A stretch of DNA of 44,145 bases from a virus (IMGVR_UViG_3300027963_000116:1-44145); one strand, 5' to 3'. Counted from the stretch's first letter, positions 1-6,034 are shown. Numbers and translations: made by a program. The notes: generated by a model from the letters alone, not told the origin.

Positions 1-69
1 GATGTTGCCGAGTTAGTTGATAACTTTGCCCGCGCTTTGGAAATCAAATTAAAGGATAAGAACACATGA
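1..69 (+). CDS. C-terminal fragment of an upstream gene (5' end outside window)
   Basis: Frame 1 is open from the first base and ends with TGA at 67-69, giving 22 residues that end in ALEIKLKDKNT. The stop overlaps the start of the next gene in an ATGA arrangement, as at most junctions in this arm, which supports a real coding end. Too little remains to assign a function. Confidence 0.6.
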   Translation, partial: DVAELVDNFARALEIKLKDKNT

Positions 70-251
70 CACACGAAGAACTGATTGCTAAGTTGACAGA
101 GATGTTGGAGATTCAAACCAAACTGACTGAGACAACGGTGGATATGCTTAAGCCAGCAGTCGATGCGGCGTATCAAAAAGGCTACGCCGATGCGATGGGG
201 TGGAAGACACAAAACCATCTTGAACACTTACCCCCAAAGGAGAATACATGA
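66..251 (+). CDS. small hypothetical phage protein
   Basis: 61 residues, mostly helical in appearance, with a Leu/Thr-rich first half and a C-terminal part containing AYQKGYADAMGW, a pattern common in small phage early proteins. I recognise no domain, signal peptide or membrane segment. Its ATG overlaps the stop of the preceding fragment, and its own TGA overlaps the ATG of the next gene (ATGA), so it is probably translationally coupled within the early operon. Function unknown. Confidence 0.65.
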   Translation: MTHEELIAKLTEMLEIQTKLTETTVDMLKPAVDAAYQKGYADAMGWKTQNHLEHLPPKENT

Positions 252-463
252 CTAAACGAGAAACCATAGTGGCATTCATTAAAGATATGTTGCGCCCAAG
301 AACGCTAAAAGAAATCATTGACATAGAGATGCGTGATGCAACTATATGCAAGATGCAAGCAGAGAAATCGCTTGAGTACGCAATGAGCGTTGTCGAATAC
401 AACCGTCAGCGCATTCGTAGACTGGAAGAGAAACTTTTAGAGATAGGAGAACAAGATGCTTGA
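248..463 (+). CDS. small hypothetical, helical charged protein
   Basis: 71 residues, rich in Lys, Arg, Glu and Met, with a likely long helix or coiled coil over about residues 35-68 (YNRQRIRRLEEKLLEIGEQ). The start has a good ribosome binding site (AAAGGAG about 5 bases upstream) and overlaps the previous stop. No catalytic motif is visible. It belongs to the run of small genes that opens the replication arm. Function unknown. Confidence 0.65.
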   Translation: MTKRETIVAFIKDMLRPRTLKEIIDIEMRDATICKMQAEKSLEYAMSVVEYNRQRIRRLEEKLLEIGEQDA

Positions 464-560
464 AACAGTTGCATGGGCAGTATTACTAATGTGTTTAGGT
501 GGGATAGTTGTAGTGGTTGTTGGATTAGCCATAGTAATTTTGTGTAGAGAAGATATATGA
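456..560 (+). CDS. 34-residue single-pass membrane protein
   Basis: This ORF starts with ATG at 456 (AGGAGA at 445-450 upstream) and stops at TGA 558-560. The product is 34 residues: a short N-terminus (MLETVAWA), a continuous hydrophobic stretch of about 22 residues rich in Leu, Val, Ile and Gly, then a short polar tail (CREDI). It overlaps the preceding gene by 8 bases and the next by 4 (ATGA), so it fits the operon exactly with no spare bases. The size and topology suit a small inner-membrane peptide. Possible roles (host membrane modulation, superinfection exclusion) are speculation. Confidence 0.6.
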   Translation: MLETVAWAVLLMCLGGIVVVVVGLAIVILCREDI

Positions 561-1069
561 AGCAACTACTGATTGGGTGCGGGTCACTCAAGAACAAGCG
601 CTTGTCTCTTGACGGCACGAAAGAGTGGGAAGACCTGACAACCCTTGACTACAACACTGACCACAGACCTGATGTAGTTTGGAACTTGATGGAGTTTCCT
701 CTGCCGTTCAAAGACAACAGTTTCGATGAGGTGCACGCTTATGAGGTACTAGAGCACACAGGCGCACAGGGGGACTACAAGTTCTTCTTTGATCAGTTCT
801 CTGAGTTCTGGCGAATCCTTAAACCTGATGGTCACATGTTAGTGACATGCCCATCGCGCCACTCAGCATGGGCATGGGGTGACCCAAGTCACACACGCGT
901 GTTACAGCAAGAACATCTGATATTCCTGAGTCAAGCGGAGTACGACAAGCAGATAGGGCAGACAGCCATGTCTGACTTCAGGAGCATATACAAAGCCGAC
1001 TTCAAAACCATATGGGTGCAAGAGGACGAGAACGCTTTGATGTTTATTGTGAAAGCAATTAAGCCATGA
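557..1069 (+). CDS. SAM-dependent methyltransferase-like protein (class I fold)
   Basis: 170 residues. The N-terminus carries a glycine-rich SAM-binding-like motif (LLIGCGSLKNK, residues 4-14), followed by an acidic pair at the end of strand 2 (LTTLDYN), the typical FDEVHAYEVLEH segment (about 56-67), and a strand 5 stretch (GHMLVTCPSR). This order matches methyltransferase domains of the type 11 kind. The protein is short and lacks a recognisable DNA-target module, so its substrate (DNA base, small molecule, protein) cannot be read from sequence. It is coupled by overlap to genes on both sides. Phages use such enzymes for DNA modification or metabolite methylation; either is inference. Confidence 0.75.
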   Translation: MKQLLIGCGSLKNKRLSLDGTKEWEDLTTLDYNTDHRPDVVWNLMEFPLPFKDNSFDEVHAYEVLEHTGAQGDYKFFFDQFSEFWRILKPDGHMLVTCPSRHSAWAWGDPSHTRVLQQEHLIFLSQAEYDKQIGQTAMSDFRSIYKADFKTIWVQEDENALMFIVKAIKP

Positions 1070-1311
1070 AATGCCCCGAGTGTGGAGCATGGACGATAGT
1101 TAAACAAACAACCAAATCACCCACGTTTGGTTACACCAGAAGGAGAGAGTGCGCTAATGAACACAGATTTACAACCCAAGAAGTCATTGTCCCGCAAGAG
1201 GCAATTGATGAAGAACGAAGAAACCATCTCGCTAATAACCAAGAACGATTGGAATCCTTTCGAGCGAGCCGACCCAAAGCTGTTAGAAAAAGCAATGCAA
1301 GAATCTACTAA
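1066..1311 (+). CDS. NrdR-type zinc-ribbon protein
   Basis: 81 residues. Residues 1-40 closely follow the zinc ribbon of the bacterial regulator NrdR: CPEC at 3-6, then RRREC at 25-29, a histidine at 33 and RFTTQE at 34-39. In NrdR the second pair is Cys-Cys; here it is Cys29/His33 (CxxxH). The ATP-cone domain of NrdR is absent, so this is not a nucleotide-sensing repressor but a stand-alone ribbon with a charged tail. A DNA- or RNA-binding role in transcription control is likely but inferred. The start overlaps the methyltransferase stop by 4 bases, and the second half overlaps another ORF in a different frame. Confidence 0.65.
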   Translation: MKCPECGAWTIVKQTTKSPTFGYTRRRECANEHRFTTQEVIVPQEAIDEERRNHLANNQERLESFRASRPKAVRKSNARIY

Positions 1312-1348
1312 ACAAAGACGTCACGAATTCGAGGACGCACCAATTTAA
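1157..1348 (+). CDS. small hypothetical protein overlapping the zinc-ribbon gene
   Basis: 63 residues in frame 2. I chose ATG 1157 over the longer possible start at 1127 because GAAGGAG at 1139-1145 lies 11 bases upstream. The product is basic at the N-terminus (LQPKKSLSRKRQ) and has a plausible ordered C-terminus (WNPFERADPKLLEKAMQEST). It shares 155 bases with the zinc-ribbon gene in another frame. The protein looks more natural than a chance shadow ORF, and it fills the space to the next intergenic gap. No family recognised. Confidence 0.5.
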   Translation: MNTDLQPKKSLSRKRQLMKNEETISLITKNDWNPFERADPKLLEKAMQESTKQRRHEFEDAPI

Positions 1349-1349
1349 G

Positions 1350-1427
1350 GTCGGAGTATTCATGAAAGCAACGCATGCAAGCCTTGTAGATGCGAACATG
1401 TTTTGCTGGTGGTATAGGTCTCCGACA
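1350..1427 (+). ncRNA. candidate structured RNA element with a 7-bp closing stem
   Basis: GTCGGAG (1350-1356) is perfectly complementary to CTCCGAC (1420-1426). Nested inside are AGCAA with TTGCT, and CGCAT with ATGCG, which could stack as one interrupted helix. The outer span resembles a tRNA in length, but there is no T-arm and no 7-base anticodon loop, so I do not call a tRNA. It could be a cis-acting leader structure for the downstream nuclease gene, or a processed small RNA. The evidence is base-pairing by eye only. Confidence 0.35.
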
Positions 1428-1433
1428 CGATAG
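1362..1433 (+). CDS. possible 23-residue leader peptide
   Basis: ATG 1362 is preceded by CGGAG at 1352-1356 with 5 bases between, a proper ribosome binding site. The ORF ends at TAG 1431-1433. The peptide ends in an aromatic-rich tail, with FCWWYRSPTR as its last ten residues. Its coding sequence lies inside a long inverted repeat (1350-1426), and two more inverted repeats follow before the nuclease gene. That arrangement resembles an attenuation or translation-sensing leader. The ORF is short and may be chance; homologues in related phages would decide. Confidence 0.35.
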   Translation: MKATHASLVDANMFCWWYRSPTR

Positions 1434-1448
1434 AGAACTGCCTATACT
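1411..1448 (+). promoter_or_regulatory. inverted repeat competing with the 1350-1426 stem
   Basis: GGTATAGG at 1411-1418 can pair with CCTATAC at 1441-1447 (7 pairs). The loop of this hairpin contains the 3' arm of the outer stem (1420-1426), so the two structures would exclude each other or form a pseudoknot. Mutually exclusive stems downstream of a short ORF are typical of attenuators, but there is no T-tract here. Inferred from sequence complementarity only. Confidence 0.3.
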
Positions 1449-1468
1449 GCCCGCTCTTAGCCACGATC

Positions 1469-1498
1469 GAGGGGGCGTGGAATCTACATCACCCCCTC
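1469..1498 (+). promoter_or_regulatory. GC-rich hairpin just upstream of the VRR-NUC ribosome binding site
   Basis: GAGGGGG (1469-1475) pairs perfectly with CCCCCTC (1492-1498) around a 16-base loop. The 3' arm ends 8 bases before AAGGA (about 1507-1511), the ribosome binding site of the next gene. No T-run follows, so a classical terminator is unlikely. The hairpin may protect the 5' end of a processed mRNA or tune translation. The rest of the 1349-1515 gap holds the leader ORF and the other inverted repeats. Confidence 0.4.
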
Positions 1499-1515
1499 AC
1501 CATTTAAGGAAACAC

Positions 1516-1809
1516 ATGACACCCGAAGCCAAAGTTAAGAAACAAATCAGGAAGATACTAGACACGACACGCGTGTACTACGCGATGCCGATCGGCACGG
1601 GCTATGGGGCGTCAGGTGTACCAGACTTTCTTGCTTGCTGTGAAGGTAAGTTCATTGGCATCGAAGCCAAGGCAGGCAAGGGAAAGACAACAGCACTACA
1701 AGAACACAACCTACAACGCATTAGAGAGAGTGGAGGATTAATAATAGTTGTAAACGAATTAAACATTAACGAACTAGAGGAATTGATATGCGAAATACAA
1801 AAGAAATGA
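1516..1809 (+). CDS. VRR-NUC domain nuclease
   Basis: 97 residues from ATG 1516, chosen over in-frame ATG 1390 because AAGGA sits just upstream and the extra N-terminal residues look random and cover the inverted repeats. The core GASGVPDFLAC (about 34-44), then GKFIGIEAKAGKGKTTALQ, matches the VRR-NUC branch of the PD-(D/E)XK nucleases: catalytic Asp in PDF, then E-A-K, then a Gln in the following helix. Stand-alone VRR-NUC proteins are common in phages and are thought to be structure-specific or Holliday-junction nucleases. It acts in the host cytoplasm, probably in replication or recombination. It overlaps the next gene by 22 bases. Confidence 0.85.
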   Translation: MTPEAKVKKQIRKILDTTRVYYAMPIGTGYGASGVPDFLACCEGKFIGIEAKAGKGKTTALQEHNLQRIRESGGLIIVVNELNINELEELICEIQKK

Positions 1810-2081
1810 CGAAGGGGGTGCTTGACTTCAACGCCAAGATAGACAAACTCAGCGCAGACCAACGCGAACACCTACGCAAAGCCATTGAGGGGTTAGTCGA
1901 GTGCTGTATAGATGGGACACGGCATGCTGTGGTTGTGTTGGGCAAAGACGATGACCCTCGCGCTGAGGTGCTCACCATTAACTGCAATGAGATGGACGCC
2001 GCCTTTATGCTGAGTTGTTTGACAGAGACATTCATGTCGGCTAACTTAGAAGATGCGCCAGCCAAGGAGAGATTTAATTGA
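1788..2081 (+). CDS. hypothetical protein in replication operon
   Basis: 97 residues. The N-terminal half is helical and charged (FNAKIDKLSADQREHLRKAIEGLVEC); the C-terminal half looks like a small alpha/beta fold (HAVVVLGKDDDPRAEVLTINCNEMDAAFML). No known motif, signal or membrane segment is visible. It overlaps the VRR-NUC gene by 22 bases, and its TGA overlaps a TTG start of the next small gene. Function unknown. Confidence 0.65.
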   Translation: MRNTKEMTKGVLDFNAKIDKLSADQREHLRKAIEGLVECCIDGTRHAVVVLGKDDDPRAEVLTINCNEMDAAFMLSCLTETFMSANLEDAPAKERFN

Positions 2082-2254
2082 CAGTCGAAGAAGAAATACA
2101 GATTCTTAATCTGGCAACTAAGTTGGGCTTGTCCTCTATGTACGAAGCCCCACGCGACACTTACTCAAACTGGCGCACTAAGGTGCTGACGTTTGCACAA
2201 CAAATAATGAAAGAGAAGCATGAGCAAACCATTCGATCAGATATTAACCATTGA
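2078..2254 (+). CDS. 58-residue hypothetical protein with TTG start
   Basis: The gap between the previous gene and the polymerase is filled by an ORF starting TTG at 2078, preceded by AAGGAGA (2064-2070) at good spacing, and ending at TGA 2252-2254. The product begins MTVEEEIQILNLATKLGL and contains YEAPRDTYSNWRTKVLTFAQQ, a plausible small helical protein. Its start overlaps the previous stop (TTGA) and its end overlaps the polymerase start by 35 bases. The rare start codon and strong ribosome binding site make it credible. Function unknown. Confidence 0.55.
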   Translation: MTVEEEIQILNLATKLGLSSMYEAPRDTYSNWRTKVLTFAQQIMKEKHEQTIRSDINH

Positions 2255-4187
2255 CTTCGAGACACGTTGGTCTAAGAAAGACTACACACTATCGAAGTTA
2301 ACAACCGAGGAGTACATTCGTGATAAAAAGTTCATTGCGTTCGGCGCTTGTGTCCATGTATACGGAAGCGGAGACGATATTAGATGGATTAGCGGAAGAG
2401 ACTTACCTGAGTTCTTTTCTGGAGTCGACTGGGGACGAACCGCAGTGCTTGCGCACAACGCACAGTTCGATGTATCCATTATGGAGTGGCGATACAACGC
2501 CCGTCCCGCATTCATCTTCGATACGCTATCAATGGCACGCGCTCTACGAGGCGTGGAAGTTGGAAACTCACTTGCAAAGTTGGCGTACGACTTCGGACTA
2601 CCTGCCAAGGGAACGGCTGTTTATTCAACTGATGGAGTTCACGAGTTGGCCCCTGAGACCGAGCGAGAACTCGCTGAGTACTGCAAACATGATGTGTTTC
2701 TGTGCGAGGAAATATTCAAAAGGTTGGTTGATGCCTATCCATCGAAGGAGCTCAGACTAATCGACATGACGTTGAAGATGTACACACGTCCTCGGCTAGA
2801 ACTTGACCCAAAGATGTTACAGATAGCAATAGAAAAGGAGAAAACAGAACGTGAACAACTACTACAACGCCTTAACATTACAGACGCTGACCTCTCTTCC
2901 AATCCAAAGTTTGCCCAACTACTTGAAACCCTCGGCGTTGCGGCACCGACAAAGGTTAGTAAAACCACTGGCAAGCAGACACTTGCGTTGGCGAAGAATG
3001 ACGCGCTCTTTCAGCAACTCCTCAACAGCCCAGTCGAAGAGGTCAGGCTTCTTTGTGAGGCTCGTCTTAAAGTTAAGTCAACAACTGAGCGCACGAGAGC
3101 AACACGCTTCTATGAAATCAGTCAACGAGGAAAGTTACCAGTACCTCTGTCGTATTACGGGGCGCAGACCGGACGTTGGACTGCAAGCAAGGGCTCCGCA
3201 ATCAACATGCAAAACCTCAAGCGAGGTTCATTCTTACGCAAAGCGATTATGGCTCCCGAAGGGTACAGTCTGGTCGTCGGTGACCTCTCACAAATTGAAC
3301 CGCGAGTACTCGCGTGGCTTTCGGATTACACAGAGATGCTTGACATCTTTCGGGCAGGTGGTGACCCTTATGCCGCGTTCGGTGCGCAGATGTTTAACAT
3401 TTCCGGACTTACTAAGGAATCGCACCCTGACCTACGGCAGTCTGCAAAAAGCGCGCTCTTGGGTTGTGGCTACGGGTTGGGCTGGGCGTCGTTTGCGTCG
3501 CAGTTACTTACGGGCTTCCTTGGTGCTCCGCCGGTTAGGTACAACAGGGACTTTGCGAAGCAACTCGGCGTTGATAAGACGTTTGTAAATAGGTTTGTTG
3601 ACTGGCACGACAGCGAGTCCAAACTGCTAGGCATCCCGCACACCTGTACTGTGGAGGAGTTGCTTGACCACGCCGTTGCCGCAAAGAAGATCATCGACAC
3701 CTACCGCTCTACCGCATACCCTGTGGTGGGGTTCTGGAGCATGTGCTCGGAGTTGTTGGAGAGTGCTTTGGTTAAGGGGCATGAGCACACATACAAGTGT
3801 TTGACATTTAAAAAAGGCGCGATAGAATTACCAAACGGCATGTCTTTGCTGTACCCCAATCTGCGTCAAGTCAAGGACGAAGAAGGCAAGACCAACTGGG
3901 TGTATGGCGAGGACGCAACTAAACTGTACGCTGGCAAGATCACGAATAACGTAACACAAGCGTTGGCGCGTATTGTCATGACGGACGGCATGTTAAGGGT
4001 AGCAAAGAAATACCCAATCGTAGGTACTGTGCATGATGAACTGATTGCACTTGTGCCTGACGAAGAAGTAGAACACGCTAAGACTTGGGTCTTGGCGCAA
4101 ATGACTATGGAGCCAAGTTATATGCGAGGCATCCCATTAGACGCTGACGGTGGCGCCCATCGTAGATACGGAGAAGCAAAACAATGA
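2220..4187 (+). CDS. family A DNA polymerase with 3'-5' exonuclease domain
   Basis: 655 residues; the replicative polymerase of the phage. The N-terminal DEDD exonuclease shows TIDFET (residues 10-15), LAHNAQFD (about 77-84) and YCKHDVFLCEE (about 154-164). The polymerase domain shows motif A VVGDLSQIEPRVLAW (about 352-366), motif B RQSAKSALLGCGYG (406-419) and motif C VHDEL (604-608). No 5'-nuclease domain is present, as in T7-like polymerases. At the position equivalent to E. coli Pol I Phe762 the residue is Leu414, a variant reported to slow synthesis and raise fidelity and tied in metagenomic surveys to slower or temperate-like phages. The gene is coupled by ATGA overlap to the metalloprotease. 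Confidence 0.95.
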   Translation: MSKPFDQILTIDFETRWSKKDYTLSKLTTEEYIRDKKFIAFGACVHVYGSGDDIRWISGRDLPEFFSGVDWGRTAVLAHNAQFDVSIMEWRYNARPAFIFDTLSMARALRGVEVGNSLAKLAYDFGLPAKGTAVYSTDGVHELAPETERELAEYCKHDVFLCEEIFKRLVDAYPSKELRLIDMTLKMYTRPRLELDPKMLQIAIEKEKTEREQLLQRLNITDADLSSNPKFAQLLETLGVAAPTKVSKTTGKQTLALAKNDALFQQLLNSPVEEVRLLCEARLKVKSTTERTRATRFYEISQRGKLPVPLSYYGAQTGRWTASKGSAINMQNLKRGSFLRKAIMAPEGYSLVVGDLSQIEPRVLAWLSDYTEMLDIFRAGGDPYAAFGAQMFNISGLTKESHPDLRQSAKSALLGCGYGLGWASFASQLLTGFLGAPPVRYNRDFAKQLGVDKTFVNRFVDWHDSESKLLGIPHTCTVEELLDHAVAAKKIIDTYRSTAYPVVGFWSMCSELLESALVKGHEHTYKCLTFKKGAIELPNGMSLLYPNLRQVKDEEGKTNWVYGEDATKLYAGKITNNVTQALARIVMTDGMLRVAKKYPIVGTVHDELIALVPDEEVEHAKTWVLAQMTMEPSYMRGIPLDADGGAHRRYGEAKQ

Positions 4188-4504
4188 AGATACCAAAAGA
4201 AATTACCATTGGTCGCAAGACCTACACGGTGCAGATGAACGACAACCTCATCAACGGCAGACAGATGGGTCAGATTGACTACAACAATGACGTCATGAAG
4301 ATCGTTACACACGCCACATACAAGCGCGGTAACGGCACTGAGGTGCACATCAAGTTCTCTGATGAAGAGGTAAGCGACACATTCTGGCACGAGTTAACGC
4401 ACGGCATACTGCATGAGATGAGTCACCCGCTACGCGACAACGAGTCGTTCGTTACCAAGTTTGCAAACCATTTATCGCACGCTATCAACACAGCCAAACT
4501 ATGA
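4184..4504 (+). CDS. HExxH zinc metalloprotease-like protein
   Basis: 106 residues. A short N-terminal beta region (ITIGRKTYTVQ...) leads to the zinc-binding helix FWHELTHGILHEM (about 67-79) with the HELTH motif; a downstream acidic segment (DNESFV) may supply the third ligand. The architecture is like small SprT- or ImmA-type metallopeptidases that many phages carry near replication genes. The substrate is unknown. SprT relatives act on DNA-crosslinked proteins and ImmA relatives cleave repressors; both are possible here only by analogy. It overlaps the polymerase stop and the nuclease start by 4 bases each. Confidence 0.75.
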   Translation: MKIPKEITIGRKTYTVQMNDNLINGRQMGQIDYNNDVMKIVTHATYKRGNGTEVHIKFSDEEVSDTFWHELTHGILHEMSHPLRDNESFVTKFANHLSHAINTAKL

Positions 4505-5166
4505 AAAAGTCCGCATGGTCACACTCCTCCCTCAAAGACTTTGAGGGCTGTGCTAGGCGCTATCACGAGGTCAAGGTCTTAAAGAACTACCCGTTCACAC
4601 AGACGGAGGCAACGCGTTACGGCAACCAAGTTCACGAGTCGTTAGAACTCTATGTACGTGATGGGAAACCAATACCGCCTGAGCACTCGCAGTTTCAACC
4701 TATCGTTGATGCGTTGCTAAAAAAAGATGGACGTGTGATTGCTGAGTATGAGATGGCGTTAGACATTGACTTGAACATCGTGGGATGGAAAGACAAGAAT
4801 GTATGGGTGCGTGGCATTGCGGATTTACTAATCATTGATGACGAGAACTTGACTGCGTGGATAGTCGACTACAAAACAGGTAACAACAAATACCCCGACA
4901 GAGAACAGCTAACGCTGATGTCGTTAATGGCGTTTCAACATTTCCCCCATATCCGCAAAGTGAACTCAGCACTATTGTTTCTCGTGAAGAACGACATGGT
5001 GCGTGCGCAGATGATGCGTGAGCAAGCCGAAGCGGAGTGGTGGAAGTACCGAGAGAGATATGCCCGACTTGAGGCATCATTCAGCAACGACGTATGGAAT
5101 CCAAACCAAACACCTCTGTGTGGATGGTGCCCTGTGAAGACATGCGAATTTCACCCCAAGCACTAA
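4501..5166 (+). CDS. PD-(D/E)XK nuclease, RecB/Cas4-like
   Basis: 221 residues. It begins with the family signature SHSSLKDFEGCARRYHEVKVLK (first 6-27, with the Cys and Arg typical of Cas4/AddB-like proteins). GNQVHESLELYV follows, with the catalytic His. The core is VRGIADLLIIDDENLTAWIVDYKTG, giving Asp, Asp and the D-Y-K catalytic triad. The C-terminus holds CGWCPVKTCEFHP, and with Cys near residue 17 it could bind an Fe-S cluster as in Cas4. It probably acts as an exonuclease in recombination or end processing beside the polymerase. Start and stop fit the operon tightly. Confidence 0.85.
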   Translation: MKKSAWSHSSLKDFEGCARRYHEVKVLKNYPFTQTEATRYGNQVHESLELYVRDGKPIPPEHSQFQPIVDALLKKDGRVIAEYEMALDIDLNIVGWKDKNVWVRGIADLLIIDDENLTAWIVDYKTGNNKYPDREQLTLMSLMAFQHFPHIRKVNSALLFLVKNDMVRAQMMREQAEAEWWKYRERYARLEASFSNDVWNPNQTPLCGWCPVKTCEFHPKH

Positions 5167-5175
5167 AGGAACATC

Positions 5176-5436
5176 ATGCCTTATAAAAATCCCGAAGACC
5201 GCCCATCGTACGCAAAGTATGAACAAAAACCGGAGATTATTAAAAAACGTTCAGAACGCAACAAAGCCCGAGCACTGTTAATGAAAGAAGGAAAAGTACA
5301 TAAAGGAGATGGAAAAGATGTCGACCACAAGAAGCCGCTCTCAAAAGGAGGCGCAACTACAAAAAGCAATCTCCGCGTTAAGTCCGCAAGCGCTAACAGG
5401 AGTTTCGCTAGGAAGTCTGACCACAGCATCAAGTAA
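5176..5436 (+). CDS. HNH endonuclease
   Basis: 86 residues with a very basic N-terminus and the HNH core VDHKKPLSKGGATTKSNLRV (about 50-69): the histidine in DHK, GG turn, Asn in KSNLR. The usual CxxC zinc knuckles are missing, so this is a compact HNH form. The start has AAGGAAC just upstream. Lone HNH proteins in phages can be homing-type nicking enzymes, packaging-associated nucleases or host-DNA nucleases; the sequence does not choose. Its last 119 bases are shared with the next gene in another frame. Confidence 0.75.
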   Translation: MPYKNPEDRPSYAKYEQKPEIIKKRSERNKARALLMKEGKVHKGDGKDVDHKKPLSKGGATTKSNLRVKSASANRSFARKSDHSIK

Positions 5437-5695
5437 CCAGATTCACCAAGTAAATCGTTGGCCCGAGGTACAAACAAACTGCATAGAGATTAAGGAGCAT
5501 GAAGCGTTTAAAACACCCGTCGCTACGCTTCTTAATCTCTGGCTAACGCGTTATGGTAATGAATGGATTGACTTAGAAGATATTGAGAAGGACGAGTTCT
5601 TCGCTATTGCTTACAAAAGACTCAAACAAATGGGCGAACTAGAGCAACACTATCTAACCGATAGAGCGCGATACGTATGTAGAAAACCGGAATAA
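5318..5695 (+). CDS. hypothetical protein, paralogue of the next gene
   Basis: 125 residues from ATG 5318, preferred to ATG 5309 because AAAGGAG at 5302-5308 would be too close to 5309. The first part overlaps the HNH gene and is Ser/Gln/Ala-rich, probably disordered. The C-terminal part has a compact motif: LLNLWLTRYGNEWIDLEDI, then FFAIAYKRL. The same pattern recurs in the next gene (LVNLWQAKYGDTWVDVSDL, then FWPEASARL), so the two are ancient duplicates. No known domain recognised. Position among nucleases and helicase suggests a replication accessory or regulator, which is inference. Confidence 0.6.
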   Translation: MSTTRSRSQKEAQLQKAISALSPQALTGVSLGSLTTASSNQIHQVNRWPEVQTNCIEIKEHEAFKTPVATLLNLWLTRYGNEWIDLEDIEKDEFFAIAYKRLKQMGELEQHYLTDRARYVCRKPE

Positions 5696-5710
5696 ATAAA
5701 GGAGAAGCAA

Positions 5711-6034
5711 ATGAAGATGAAAGAACAAGAGTTGATGCACGAAGATTTTCAACGGCAGATGAAGGAGAAATTGTTAGCAATGAAACCCAAAGCGCGTATG
5801 CAGTCAGCACCACAGAAACCAGAATTTAATCCAAACAAACACGAGGCATGGTCAATATCTTTGTCGCAACTTGTTAATTTGTGGCAAGCAAAGTATGGCG
5901 ATACATGGGTGGACGTCTCTGATCTCGATGATGACTTTTGGCCCGAAGCATCTGCGCGTTTGCACCTAAATTACAAGATGGAAACGTACGACAGAGAAAA
6001 CACACCTTGGGCTCGGTTGAGGGAGGACGCGTAA
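5711..6034 (+). CDS. hypothetical protein, paralogue of the preceding gene
   Basis: 107 residues, preceded by AAAGGAG. The N-terminus is Met/Lys/Gln-rich and helical (EQELMHEDFQRQMKEKLLAMK). The conserved part is SISLSQLVNLWQAKYGDTWVDVSDLDDD followed by FWPEASARLHLNYKMETYDRENTPWARL. It aligns with the C-terminal half of the preceding gene: shared NLW-x3-YG-x2-W-[IV]-D and an acidic DLxDxD patch. Its TAA overlaps the helicase ATG by one base, so it is coupled to the helicase and may be a partner. Function unknown. Confidence 0.65.
   Translation: MKMKEQELMHEDFQRQMKEKLLAMKPKARMQSAPQKPEFNPNKHEAWSISLSQLVNLWQAKYGDTWVDVSDLDDDFWPEASARLHLNYKMETYDRENTPWARLREDA

Noticed and set aside
1350-1427. tRNA-like outline: 7-bp acceptor-like stem over a 77-base span
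   Set aside because: No T-arm with TTC loop, no 7-base anticodon loop and no CCA context; better treated as a leader structure.
1390-1515. Longer N-terminus for the VRR-NUC gene from ATG 1390
   Set aside because: No ribosome binding site, the residues look random and the stretch overlaps the inverted repeats; ATG 1516 has AAGGA upstream.
2851-3588. 245-residue ORF inside the polymerase gene on the same strand
   Set aside because: Shadow frame of the polymerase, whose catalytic motifs are read in the other frame; the product is Arg/Ser/Leu-rich with no domain.
5938-6033. Longer N-terminus for the SNF2 helicase
   Set aside because: It would run inside the previous gene without a ribosome binding site; ATG 6034 has GGGAGG and a stop/start overlap.
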